Origin: GCA-2862585 sp963991165
GTDB lineage: Bacteria; Bacteroidota; Bacteroidia; Flavobacteriales; UBA7312
Assembly (NCBI GenBank): GCA_963991165.1
Contig: CAXDOW010000065.1
Span: 1-11,268 of the forward strand
Reading direction: 5' to 3'
Length of the DNA stretch: 11,268 bases
The notes under the pieces are model-generated. The model was not told the DNA's origin and ran no database searches. It saw only the letters and a program-made list of their open reading frames with translations. Shown here piece by piece: positions 1-6,154 of the stretch. Each line of letters opens with the position of its first letter. The stretch's first letter is position 1. The position numbers and the translations under genes were made by a program.

Positions 1-200
1 TCATCATAATCATGTACTGCGATTTCATCTGCAAATCTTGTAACTTTTTTTATTGCTTTCTCAAAGTCTGCATATGAATCATAATCTAACGGGTACAACC
101 ACCCGCCAACCATTCTGCCGTTGTTATATGCTTCCAGATTGGCAAAATAAACGCCGTGTTGTTCTGCTGTTTGTTTCTCTTTTAATGTTGCTTTACTCAT
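1..200 (-). CDS. ardA: ArdA-like antirestriction protein, partial (N-terminal 66 residues)
   Basis: Reading the minus strand from the ATG at 200-198 gives 66 residues and then the window ends. Residues 17-33 (VYFANLEAYNNGRMVGG) and 57-66 (FADEIAVHDYD-like, ending in the window edge) match the hallmark ArdA pattern of a 'xYvAsLsdYNnGrlhGxW' start followed by an 'E.aihDYe' segment. ArdA proteins are acidic DNA mimics, usually about 165-170 residues, that bind type I restriction-modification enzymes and protect incoming DNA. That function is family knowledge; nothing in the window tests it. The start is supported by GGGAG at 212-208 (7 bases upstream) and by a 4-base ATGA overlap with the preceding minus-strand gene, so translation is probably coupled. 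About 100 C-terminal residues lie outside the window, so intactness cannot be judged. No other family was considered a good match. Confidence 0.8.
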   Translation of the reverse strand, partial: MSKATLKEKQTAEQHGVYFANLEAYNNGRMVGGWLYPLDYDSYADFEKAIKKVTRFADEIAVHDYD

Positions 201-445
201 TTGTTTACTCCCTTTAAAGTTTTAATTTCTGAACTTAAATCAACTGTTTCCTTGGTTAAATTAGATATTATGTTTAATAATTCATGAACACATAAATGGA
301 TTTCATTGGCACATTGATAACTTTCAGGTGTGCGGGGATTACTTTGCTGGTACTCCAAATATTCCAAGCTGGAATTAATTTGCTCTTGTATTTCTGCAAG
401 ACTATATTCCTCTTTACCTGTTCTGCTTATTGTCGTTAAATTCAT
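197..445 (-). CDS. Hypothetical 82-residue protein, coupled upstream of the ArdA-like gene
   Basis: I do not recognise this protein. It has a short N-terminal stretch (1-12), a long predicted helix around residues 15-33, a Pro-containing turn near 37-40 (NPRTP), a second helix around 46-62 with Cys45 and Cys52, and a third heptad-like helix at 63-78. It is small, soluble-looking and has no membrane segment. The start is well supported: a perfect AGGAGG lies at 458-453 on the minus strand, 7 bases before the ATG. Its TGA stop overlaps the ATG of the ArdA-like gene, so the two should be made from one message. By position it could be an early accessory or host-interaction gene, but this is only inference from neighbourhood. 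Confidence 0.75.
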   Translation of the reverse strand: MNLTTISRTGKEEYSLAEIQEQINSSLEYLEYQQSNPRTPESYQCANEIHLCVHELLNIISNLTKETVDLSSEIKTLKGVNK

Positions 446-597
446 TTGTTATCCTCCTAAAGATAAATGTTTTCTCATATGTCCGTATTGTCTCACAAGT
501 TTTCTCTTCTTTGCAATACCCAGAACACAAAAAACATAGGGTTTTTTTAAAGAATGCTGTAAAATAAAGGGCTAAGAGGTAGAAAAAAAATATAAAA
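446..597. promoter_or_regulatory. Divergent intergenic region between the antirestriction arm and the late genes
   Basis: The two flanking genes point away from each other, so both leftward and rightward start signals should lie here. Rightward, TAAAAT at 560-565 is a fair -10 box 33 bases before the small terminase ATG, but no convincing -35 is placed for it. Leftward, TTGCAA (516-511 on the minus strand) and GACAAT with an 18-base spacer each match 4 of 6 sigma70 consensus positions. A short inverted repeat TTGT-CTC-ACAA (488-498) overlaps this leftward -10 and could be an operator. All boxes are weak by-eye matches; only the divergent layout is certain. Confidence 0.4.
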
Positions 598-1107
598 ATG
601 GAGCAAAAAACATCAAAAAAAGATAAAAAATTACCAATTAAAAGAGGTAGAAGGGTAATTTCTTTCAATACTGAAGAGTTAGAAAAATTAAAACATTTTG
701 CCGGGCTTGGTTTAAATCAGTCTGAATTAGCGTCAGTAATGGGCATCTCAGAGAGTACCCTAAGACGCAGAAAAAAAGATTCTGAACTTTTTGAGAGGTA
801 TATGAGGGAAGGACAGACAAAAGCTGTGACAGACGTCGCCAACGCCTTGTATGTCAATGCAACACAGGAGAACAACATACAAGCCCAGATATTCTTTTTA
901 AAAAATAGAGCAGATCATCTTTGGAAGGACAAACAAGAAACAGTTCACGCAACAATAAATCTTAATGACGTTTTATCTGGTGCTAAAGATAGAATTGACG
1001 GATATATGACAGATAGAAAGCAGCCAAAGATTATAAATGCTGTAGATACAACGTCTGAGGACATGAGCAATAAGGTAATTAACCAGATTAAAAAAAATAA
1101 TAAATAA
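598..1107 (+). CDS. terS: Terminase small subunit
   Basis: At 169 residues this has the length and layout of a small terminase. After a basic N-terminal tail (residues 1-20), residues 25-60 form a helix-turn-helix, with NQSELASVMGISESTLRRR at 40-58 as the turn and recognition helix. Residues 70-114 form the helical oligomerisation region, ending in the family-typical segment IFFLKNRADHLWKDKQE (98-114). The C-terminal 50 residues are polar and probably contact the large subunit. Small terminases recognise the packaging site on phage DNA and hand it to the large subunit. Location just before the large terminase supports the call. The ATG at 598 is the first start after an in-frame stop at 580, but the only Shine-Dalgarno-like element (GAGG, 576-579) is about 18 bases away, so initiation looks weak. 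A misnamed transcriptional regulator is the main alternative and is unlikely here. Confidence 0.85.
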   Translation: MEQKTSKKDKKLPIKRGRRVISFNTEELEKLKHFAGLGLNQSELASVMGISESTLRRRKKDSELFERYMREGQTKAVTDVANALYVNATQENNIQAQIFFLKNRADHLWKDKQETVHATINLNDVLSGAKDRIDGYMTDRKQPKIINAVDTTSEDMSNKVINQIKKNNK

Positions 1108-1110
1108 TTT

Positions 1111-1250
1111 AGGGCGGTCAGCTGTTACCCTCTACCCCAAAAAGTTGACCAGATCGGGATTGCCCGTGAGCAAAAAAGCATAAATAAATGCTCCTTGTTG
1201 AAAAAACGCTCATACCCCCCCGATCATTTTTTGGCGGGGGTAGTATGCGT
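1111..1250. repeat. Hairpin-rich, G+C-rich spacer between the terminase genes
   Basis: Four inverted repeats follow one another. First, GGTCAGCT (1116-1123) pairs with AGTTGACC (1143-1150) with one G-U pair. Second, CGGG-ATTG-CCCG lies at 1155-1166. Third, AGCAT (1177-1181) pairs with ATGCT (1188-1192). Fourth, TACCCCCCC (1213-1221) pairs with GG(C)GGGGGTA (1233-1242). Counting by eye, 68 of 140 bases are G or C, clearly above the surrounding genes. No U-run follows the last hairpin directly, so it is not a standard plus-strand terminator. A packaging (cos/pac) site, a structured leader for the large terminase message, or a small RNA are all possible. Confidence 0.55.
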
Positions 1251-1258
1251 ATAACGTA

Positions 1259-1267
1259 TGAGATAAT
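1259..1267 (+). promoter_or_regulatory. Possible extended -10 promoter element ahead of the membrane mini-gene
   Basis: TGAGATAAT (1259-1267) fits the extended -10 pattern TGnTATAAT with one mismatch in the hexamer. Transcription would begin near 1274, just upstream of the Shine-Dalgarno for the 29-codon gene and the large terminase. No good -35 is present, which extended -10 promoters can tolerate. This is a by-eye match in AT-rich sequence, so chance is likely. Confidence 0.25.
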
Positions 1268-1289
1268 TTTTTTTATTTTTTGGAGAAAC

Positions 1290-1379
1290 ATGAAAGACAT
1301 AAGAAACGAGGTAGCTAAGATATTTGCATTAGGTATTGTGTTTAACCTAGGTTTATATTTGGTTCTTATCAACCTATGA
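1290..1379 (+). CDS. 29-residue membrane mini-protein, overlapping the large terminase start
   Basis: A short reading frame starts at ATG 1290 and ends at TGA 1377-1379, which overlaps the large terminase ATG (1376) as ATGA. The frame stays open upstream to 1188, but 1290 is preferred because GGAGA (1282-1286) lies 4 bases before it and because 1188-1289 falls in the hairpin region. The first ten residues are charged (MKDIRNEVAK) and residues 11-29 are almost wholly hydrophobic (IFALGIVFNLGLYLVLINL), which would make one membrane span with the N-terminus in the cytoplasm. It may be a genuine tiny membrane protein or chiefly a translated leader that couples ribosomes into the terminase gene. 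I do not recognise the peptide. The well-placed ribosome site and the overlap are the only support. Confidence 0.5.
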   Translation: MKDIRNEVAKIFALGIVFNLGLYLVLINL

Positions 1380-2908
1380 AGTACGGAGCAGAACAAGAAC
1401 AAGCTTTGATGACTGAGATATGGTCGCCTTATATCAAAGATGATCCCTACAACTTTGTAAAGTTTATCTTTCCGTGGGGACAAGAGGACACCCCCCTTGC
1501 CGAATTTACAGGCCCAAGGAAGTGGCAAGAAAAAATTTTAAAAAAAATGACAACACACATCGCAAGGAACAATGGCAAAGTTGATCCAGAGATGTTTAGA
1601 CTAGCAGTAGCATCAGGTCGTGGTATTGGTAAATCAGCATTAGTTTCATGGCTCATACTATGGATGCTATCAACAAGACTTGGCTCAACCATAATCGTAA
1701 CTGCAAACACAGAACAACAGCTGCGTTCAAGAACATGGGCTGAATTAGGTAAGTGGCTAACTCTAGCAATCAATAATCATTGGTACACAAAAACAGCAAC
1801 AGCAATAAAACCAGAATCTTGGTTTGAAGAAGCTCTCAAACGAGACTTAAAAATCGATACAGGTTATTACTATGCACAAGCACAGCTTTGGAGTGAAGAA
1901 AATCCAGATGCGTTTGCAGGTATCCATTCTAACTATGGCGTATGCCTAATAATGGATGAAGCATCAGGTATTCCAGCTCCTATATATTCTGTATCCGAGG
2001 GCTTCTTCTCCGAGCCAACCGAAAATCGTTTTTGGTTTACCTTCTCTAACCCAAGAAGAAACACAGGCCCATTCTATGAAAGCTTTACATCTAAGCGTAA
2101 GTTCTGGAATTTAGAACAAATAGATTCAAGAACAGTAGAAGGAACTGACCAAAATCTTTTCCAATCTATGATTGAACAATATGGTGAAGATTCAACAGTA
2201 GCAAGAGTAGAAGTTCTAGGCGAGTTTCCAAAAGCAGATGATGATGCAGTTATACCTATAGATTTAGCAAGAACAGCCATTGATAGAGATGTATCACTAA
2301 CAGCTAGTGAACCAATCATTTGGGGATTAGATGTTGCACGTTTTGGTGGTGACAATTCTGCACTATGTATAAGACAAGGAAATACTGTTTTTGAAATTAA
2401 GACTTTTAAATCGATGGATTTAATGCAATTATGCGGTGCAATTAAAAATTTGTATGACGATGCAACTGCATTAGAAACTCCGCAAGAAATATTAGTAGAT
2501 GTAATTGGTCTAGGTGCGGGAGTTGTAGATAGATTGGCTGAACAAAATTTACCAGTAAGAGGTATTAATGTAGCGGAAGCACCATCGACAAGAAAAAATT
2601 ACTTGAACCTTAGAGCAGAACTTTGGTTCGCTGTAAAAGATTGGTTGGTGCAGCGTAACTGCCGACTTCCTAATGATGACGAGCTTGTTGCAGAATTAGC
2701 TGCACCCTCATACAAATATACCTCAACTGGAAAAATAAAAATAGAGTCCAAAGACGAAATGAAAAAAAGAGGAATCAAGTCACCAGACAAAGCAGATGCA
2801 CTTGCATTAACCATGGCGAGTAGTGCTGCAAGTTTTAGTGGAGGAGAGAACTTTTTAGGGTATAATTTCAAGAAACCCTTAAAATCAAAAATATTTAGAG
2901 TAGGTTAA
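1376..2908 (+). CDS. terL: Terminase large subunit (packaging ATPase and nuclease)
   Basis: This 510-residue protein carries both terminase domains in full. The ATPase part has a Walker A variant SGRGIGKS (80-87, Lys86), Walker B VCLIMDEA (189-196, Asp194 and catalytic Glu195) and the coupling motif TFSNP (222-226). The C-terminal RNase H-like nuclease has the expected acidic residues in GLDVARFGGD (317-326), ILVDVIGLGAG (372-382, Asp375) and SPDKADAL (469-476, Asp471 and Asp474). It docks on the portal, uses ATP to pump DNA into the prohead and cuts concatemers. Length is typical and no motif is missing. The ATG at 1376 overlaps the stop of the preceding mini-gene, and no separate strong Shine-Dalgarno is visible, so coupling is likely. 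The portal begins 5 bases after its stop. Confidence 0.95.
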   Translation: MKYGAEQEQALMTEIWSPYIKDDPYNFVKFIFPWGQEDTPLAEFTGPRKWQEKILKKMTTHIARNNGKVDPEMFRLAVASGRGIGKSALVSWLILWMLSTRLGSTIIVTANTEQQLRSRTWAELGKWLTLAINNHWYTKTATAIKPESWFEEALKRDLKIDTGYYYAQAQLWSEENPDAFAGIHSNYGVCLIMDEASGIPAPIYSVSEGFFSEPTENRFWFTFSNPRRNTGPFYESFTSKRKFWNLEQIDSRTVEGTDQNLFQSMIEQYGEDSTVARVEVLGEFPKADDDAVIPIDLARTAIDRDVSLTASEPIIWGLDVARFGGDNSALCIRQGNTVFEIKTFKSMDLMQLCGAIKNLYDDATALETPQEILVDVIGLGAGVVDRLAEQNLPVRGINVAEAPSTRKNYLNLRAELWFAVKDWLVQRNCRLPNDDELVAELAAPSYKYTSTGKIKIESKDEMKKRGIKSPDKADALALTMASSAASFSGGENFLGYNFKKPLKSKIFRVG

Positions 2909-2913
2909 TTTTT

Positions 2914-5064
2914 ATGAAAGAAGATAAAGAAGCTATTTACGAAGATGGTTTAGCACAAGAAGAGTCTTACGATGTTGAGAAACTACAAGGTTGTCTCAAA
3001 AGTGAGATGGATGATGCTAAAGATTTCATAGACCAAATAGGCGAACAAAGAGCAGAAGCTACTGAATATTATTTAGGTAGTGAGCCAGACGGACAAAGCC
3101 AACTACAATCAGAATATGTATCAACCGATGTAAGAGATAGCGTACTCTTTATGCTTCCATCAATCATGCGTACTTTTTTTGGTACTAACAAAGTAGTAGA
3201 GTTTGTTCCTAAAAATCCAGAAGATATACCATTTGCAAAACAGCAAACAGAATACATTAACTACGTTATCCAACAAAAAAATTCAGGATTCAAAGTTTTA
3301 TATGATGCATTTAAAGATGCACTTATTAGAAAAACAGGTTTTGTAAAAGCATACTGGGATGATTCTATTACAGCATCAACCCACGAATACACAAACATAA
3401 CACCAGAAAGTTACCAAGCATTAATTCTTGATCCAAATGTAGAGGTCATCAAACAATCTATTGAAATGCAAAGCATAAGTTTAGTTGATCCAGAAACAGG
3501 CGAAGAAATAACACAAGAAACACCAGCAAGTTACGATGTAACTATAAGAAGAATTAAACCAAAAGACCAAGTGGTAATCGAAGCAGTACCACCCGAAGAA
3601 ATTTTAATTTCAAGAAACGCAAGAGATTTAGAATCATCTCCTTATGTTGCACATCGTATGGTTAAAACTATCAGCGATTTAGTTGCTATGGGATACGACA
3701 AAGATGAAATGGAACAATATGCTGGTTCAGGAAATTATGTTGATGCAGAAAGCTACGATGAAGAACAAGCAAGAAATCCTTACGCTAATTTTTCAGGGGT
3801 AGATAGAGCAGACAATAACAGTAAAAACGTTTTATATGTAGAACACTACATTTTTTATGATTTAGATGGTGATGGCATAGATGAAAGGATTAGAGTATGC
3901 ACAGTTGGAAATGGATTAAACATCGTTAATGCAACCTCATGGGATGATTTACCTATTACACTCTTCTGTCCCGATCCAGAGCCTCACACCTCCATTGGCT
4001 CATGTCCAGCCGATTACTTGATGCCTATTCAAGCAGCGAAATCTCAGATCATGCGAGATACACTTGATAGTCTAGGTCACGCCATCTTCCCACGAATGGG
4101 TATAGTAGAAGGACAAGTCAATATTGATGATGTTCTTAACACAGATATAGGACAACCAATCAGAATGAGAGCGCCCGGAATGGTACAACCTTTTGCAGTA
4201 CCTTTTGTTGGTAAAGAAGCTTTCCCAGTTTTAGGATATTTAGACGAGGCAAAAGAAAATAGAACTGGCGTATCTAAAGCTAGTGCTGGACTAAATGCAG
4301 ATGCATTACAAAGTTCTACAGCCCAAGCTGTATCAGCAACTATGTCTGGTGCGCAAGGTAGAATAGAACTTATTTGCAGACACTTTGCAGATGGTATGAA
4401 AGATTTATTTAAGCTAGTAAATGCCCTAGTCATTAAACACCAAGAACAACCAGACGTAATGAGACTCAACAATGAGTTCGTACCCGTTGATCCAAGATAT
4501 TGGGATACAGACAAAGACATCTCAATTAATGTAGCTATCTCTAAATCAAGCGACCAAGAAAAGTTCCAAGTGCTTACATCTATAGCACAAAAGCAAGAAC
4601 AAATTATGCAATTACTTGGCCCACAAAATCCATTGGTTGATTTACAGCAATATGCAAACACATTAACCAAAATGATTGAAATGGCTGGTTTCAAAGATGC
4701 ACAATCATTCATCAATACACAAGTTCCGCCAATGCCACCACAACAACCACAAGATGCTAAACCATCACCAGAAGAAATGTTGGCACAAGCAGAAGCTATG
4801 AAAGCTCAAAACTTAGGACAAAAAGCTATCATAGATGCAGAAACAGATAGAATGAAAATCATCATGGAAGATGATAGACAAAGAGATGAAGCTGAAGCAG
4901 ATATGAAACTAAAAATTGCTGAACTTCAAGCTAAGTATGGCGCACAAGTAAACGTAGCAGAAATTAATGCAATTATGGAAAGAGATAGAGAAGCTATGAG
5001 ACAAATAGCTAAAGCTCAGTCTCAGGGAATGTTTACCAATGGAAGTGGAAACTCAGGGGTATAA
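2914..5064 (+). CDS. Portal protein, P22-like
   Basis: The 716 residues match the long portal type found in many short-tailed phages. Residues 66-150 contain the characteristic block with SEYVSTDVRDSVLFMLPSIM (67-86), VEFVPKNPED (95-104) and the segment LYDAFKDALIRKTGFVKAYW (129-148). Residues 343-400 (ending in the region GSCPADYLMPIQAAKSQIMR at 362-381) and 415-490 form the conserved core and stem. A Pro-rich linker (604-612) is followed by a long charged helix (about 615-705), fitting a coiled-coil barrel extension into the head. The portal is a dodecameric ring at one capsid vertex through which DNA is packaged and released, and on which the terminase docks. The start has no clear Shine-Dalgarno, only AGG about 12 bases upstream, but lies 5 bases after the terminase stop. 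Its 3' end overlaps the next small gene by 26 bases. Confidence 0.92.
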   Translation: MKEDKEAIYEDGLAQEESYDVEKLQGCLKSEMDDAKDFIDQIGEQRAEATEYYLGSEPDGQSQLQSEYVSTDVRDSVLFMLPSIMRTFFGTNKVVEFVPKNPEDIPFAKQQTEYINYVIQQKNSGFKVLYDAFKDALIRKTGFVKAYWDDSITASTHEYTNITPESYQALILDPNVEVIKQSIEMQSISLVDPETGEEITQETPASYDVTIRRIKPKDQVVIEAVPPEEILISRNARDLESSPYVAHRMVKTISDLVAMGYDKDEMEQYAGSGNYVDAESYDEEQARNPYANFSGVDRADNNSKNVLYVEHYIFYDLDGDGIDERIRVCTVGNGLNIVNATSWDDLPITLFCPDPEPHTSIGSCPADYLMPIQAAKSQIMRDTLDSLGHAIFPRMGIVEGQVNIDDVLNTDIGQPIRMRAPGMVQPFAVPFVGKEAFPVLGYLDEAKENRTGVSKASAGLNADALQSSTAQAVSATMSGAQGRIELICRHFADGMKDLFKLVNALVIKHQEQPDVMRLNNEFVPVDPRYWDTDKDISINVAISKSSDQEKFQVLTSIAQKQEQIMQLLGPQNPLVDLQQYANTLTKMIEMAGFKDAQSFINTQVPPMPPQQPQDAKPSPEEMLAQAEAMKAQNLGQKAIIDAETDRMKIIMEDDRQRDEAEADMKLKIAELQAKYGAQVNVAEINAIMERDREAMRQIAKAQSQGMFTNGSGNSGV

Positions 5065-5221
5065 ATTATACGATCTTGAATTTCTTGACGGAGATTATGT
5101 TTACGTTGGTTCAGACATCAAAGCTAAAAACTTAGAGGAAGCAAAAAGAGTTGCTCTAGTATTTTTAAATATACCAGAAGATTCAGAACTCATATCTTCC
5201 CGTGAAACATGGATACATTAA
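5039..5221 (+). CDS. Hypothetical acidic 60-residue protein overlapping the portal end
   Basis: I do not recognise this protein. It starts inside the last codons of the portal gene (26-base overlap) and its TAA is directly followed by the ATG of the next gene. Residues 1-25 look like beta strands (GYKLYDLEFLDGDYVYVGSD at 7-26), followed by a helix containing NLEEAKRVALVFLNI (31-45) and a short polar tail. The pattern of two strands, 'A.NLEEA' helix and strand is common among small phage proteins with a compact alpha/beta fold. An AGGGA at about 5023-5028 lies some 10 bases before the ATG and may serve as ribosome site. It is supported mainly by its coding-like composition and its seamless fit between two accepted genes. 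Confidence 0.6.
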   Translation: MEVETQGYKLYDLEFLDGDYVYVGSDIKAKNLEEAKRVALVFLNIPEDSELISSRETWIH

Positions 5222-5473
5222 ATGGCGATAACATATAGAGGTGAAAGATTTGCTGGTTATAACAAACCTAAACGCACACCCGGAAAAAGAAAAAAATTTG
5301 CAGTTTTGGCTAAAGTTGGTAGCACTATAAAACTTATACGTTTTGGTGATCCCAACATGAAGATAAAAAAAGATCAGCCAAAAAGAAGGAAGTCGTTTCG
5401 TGCTAGGCACAAATGCGACACTAACCCCCCAAGTAAATTAACAGCAAGATATTGGTCTTGCAAAAAATGGTAA
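5222..5473 (+). CDS. Conserved basic phage protein with a Cys/His-containing C-terminus
   Basis: An 83-residue basic protein of a type I recall from many marine and other Caudoviricetes genomes as an unnamed conserved protein; I cannot name its role. The N-terminal 27 residues are disordered and Lys/Arg/Pro-rich. Residues 28-44 form strands (AVLAKVGSTIKLIRFGD), and the conserved tail has SFRARHKCDTNPPSKLTARY (58-77) ending in WSCKKW. His63, Cys65 and Cys80 could help bind a metal, though a fourth ligand is not obvious. The high positive charge suits nucleic acid binding. The ATG follows the preceding stop with no gap and lacks its own Shine-Dalgarno, implying coupled translation. Its stop is embedded in the ribosome site of the next small gene. 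Confidence 0.75.
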   Translation: MAITYRGERFAGYNKPKRTPGKRKKFAVLAKVGSTIKLIRFGDPNMKIKKDQPKRRKSFRARHKCDTNPPSKLTARYWSCKKW

Positions 5474-5483
5474 GGAGATAATT

Positions 5484-5621
5484 ATGCCAAAAGGATTATA
5501 TGCAAACATTAATGCTAGAAAGAAAAAAGGAATTAGTAGAAGTAAAAAGAAATCTACTATTACTAAAAAAGCATACGCTAATATGAAAGCTGGTTTCCCT
5601 AAGAAAAAGAAAAAGAAGTAG
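5484..5621 (+). CDS. Small Lys-rich protein (MPKGLYANI type), 45 residues
   Basis: ATG at 5484, TAG at 5619-5621. The start has one of the best ribosome sites in the window: AAGGAG at 5472-5477, 6 bases upstream, overlapping the preceding stop. The N-terminus MPKGLYANINARKKK resembles a small phage protein beginning MPKGLYANIHAKRKR that I recall next to the preceding basic family in other phages. Residues 12-31 are basic, residues 32-39 contain a short conserved-looking segment (NMKAGFP), and the protein ends in six lysines. Twenty of 45 residues are Lys or Arg, so it may coat or condense DNA or bind RNA; this is inferred from charge only. No membrane segment or known catalytic motif is visible. 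Confidence 0.75.
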   Translation: MPKGLYANINARKKKGISRSKKKSTITKKAYANMKAGFPKKKKKK

Positions 5622-5726
5622 GTGTTTGAAAGATTATTAAATAAATTTTTAGCATGGTCGTTTCAACGACACGCCAATAAACTATTTTTAAAATCACTAA
5701 ATGAAAACCAAAAAGCAAAAACCTAA
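5622..5726 (+). CDS. Possible 34-residue protein with GTG start
   Basis: A GTG at 5622, directly after the preceding TAG, opens a frame to TAA at 5724-5726. The preceding A/G-rich Lys codons (AAGAAG) could serve as a ribosome site. The product begins FERLLNKFLAWSFQRHANKL after the start residue and would form one amphipathic helix with basic and aromatic residues. A 6-base inverted repeat with a 2-base centre, GTCGTT-TC-AACGAC (5657-5670), lies inside the frame, so the stretch may be a non-coding spacer with a hairpin. I do not recognise the peptide. Evidence is the lack of any other use for the stretch and its exact abutment with the neighbours. Confidence 0.35.
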   Translation: MFERLLNKFLAWSFQRHANKLFLKSLNENQKAKT

Positions 5727-5826
5727 AAAGCTAACTGTAAATTCTTTTGCAAAGTTAGATCAATTAATAAAACAAAGTAAAAATGATAGAAAAGCTAATA
5801 CAACCAGTAACAAAAATACTAGATAA
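5701..5826 (+). CDS. Possible basic 41-residue protein overlapping the holin start
   Basis: ATG at 5701 opens a frame to TAA at 5824-5826. It overlaps the possible gene before it by 26 bases and the holin start (5783) by 44 bases. The product has a Lys-rich start (MKTKKQKPKKLTVNSF), a short helix (FAKLDQLIKQSKNDRK, 16-31) and a polar tail read out of frame over the holin's first codons. No Shine-Dalgarno precedes the ATG. The strong overlap with the holin is unusual for this compact but mostly non-nested region, so the frame may exist only to carry ribosomes to the holin or may be a chance frame. I do not recognise it. Confidence 0.35.
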   Translation: MKTKKQKPKKLTVNSFAKLDQLIKQSKNDRKANTTSNKNTR

Positions 5827-6154
5827 GTTCATACCAGATGCAGATGTAAAACAACAGATTGCACATGAACTTGCTACTATGTCTGAAAAGCATATTCACG
5901 AAATTGCTAAAGCACAAATAGAAGTAAATAAAGAAGAAGCAAAAGGCAACTGGTTTCAATCATCTTGGCGACCAGCAACAGCATGGGTTTGTGTGTTTGG
6001 CTTTGCTATTAATTTTCTTATCAGCCCATTAGCTGCTCCATTTGGTATTGATATACCACAAGCAGACACTTCAACAATGCTACCTGTTCTTATGGGTATG
6101 CTCGGACTTGGAGGACTTCGTAGTTATGAACGTGTAAAAGGCGTAGGTAAATAA
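5783..6154 (+). CDS. Holin, 3TM (gene-transfer-agent-release) type
   Basis: The 123 residues match the 'holin of 3TMs' family by the conserved blocks SSWRPATAWVCVFGFAINFL (60-79) and MLGLGGLRSYERVKG (106-120). The N-terminal 57 residues are an amphipathic helical domain, typical of the family, followed by hydrophobic segments at about 66-83 and 98-112, with possibly a third span between them. Holins oligomerise in the inner membrane at a set time and let the endolysin reach the peptidoglycan. The endolysin lies two genes downstream in the same run, which supports the role. No strong Shine-Dalgarno is visible before the ATG at 5783. The stop overlaps the next ATG as TAATG. Confidence 0.85.
   Translation: MIEKLIQPVTKILDKFIPDADVKQQIAHELATMSEKHIHEIAKAQIEVNKEEAKGNWFQSSWRPATAWVCVFGFAINFLISPLAAPFGIDIPQADTSTMLPVLMGMLGLGGLRSYERVKGVGK

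Noticed and set aside
330..668. Open frames opposite the 82-residue gene (330-539, plus) and across the divergent gap (414-668, minus).
   Set aside because: They conflict with better-supported genes, read through the AT-rich control region and give Phe/Leu/Lys-rich products of low complexity.
1111..1190. A possible tRNA in the structured spacer.
   Set aside because: No acceptor-stem pairing, no GTTCRA-type T-loop and no plausible anticodon arm could be placed.
1211..1247. The C-tract/G-tract hairpin as an intrinsic terminator for the small terminase gene.
   Set aside because: On the plus strand the T-rich stretch starts about 20 bases after the stem, which is too far for a standard intrinsic terminator.
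1188..1289. An upstream extension of the membrane mini-gene from ATG 1188.
   Set aside because: The added 34 residues come from the hairpin sequence and the ATG at 1188 is inside a stem; the ATG at 1290 has the GGAGA ribosome site.
1118..1528. A 136-codon open frame on the minus strand across the terminase spacer and the terL start.
   Set aside because: It crosses the hairpin island and the start of terL, gives a low-complexity product without recognisable motifs, and has no upstream ribosome site that stands out.
4077..4715. A 212-codon open frame on the minus strand inside the portal gene.
   Set aside because: It lies wholly opposite a well-supported portal gene, has no ribosome site of note, and its Cys/Ser-rich product looks like an antisense reading of the portal codons.
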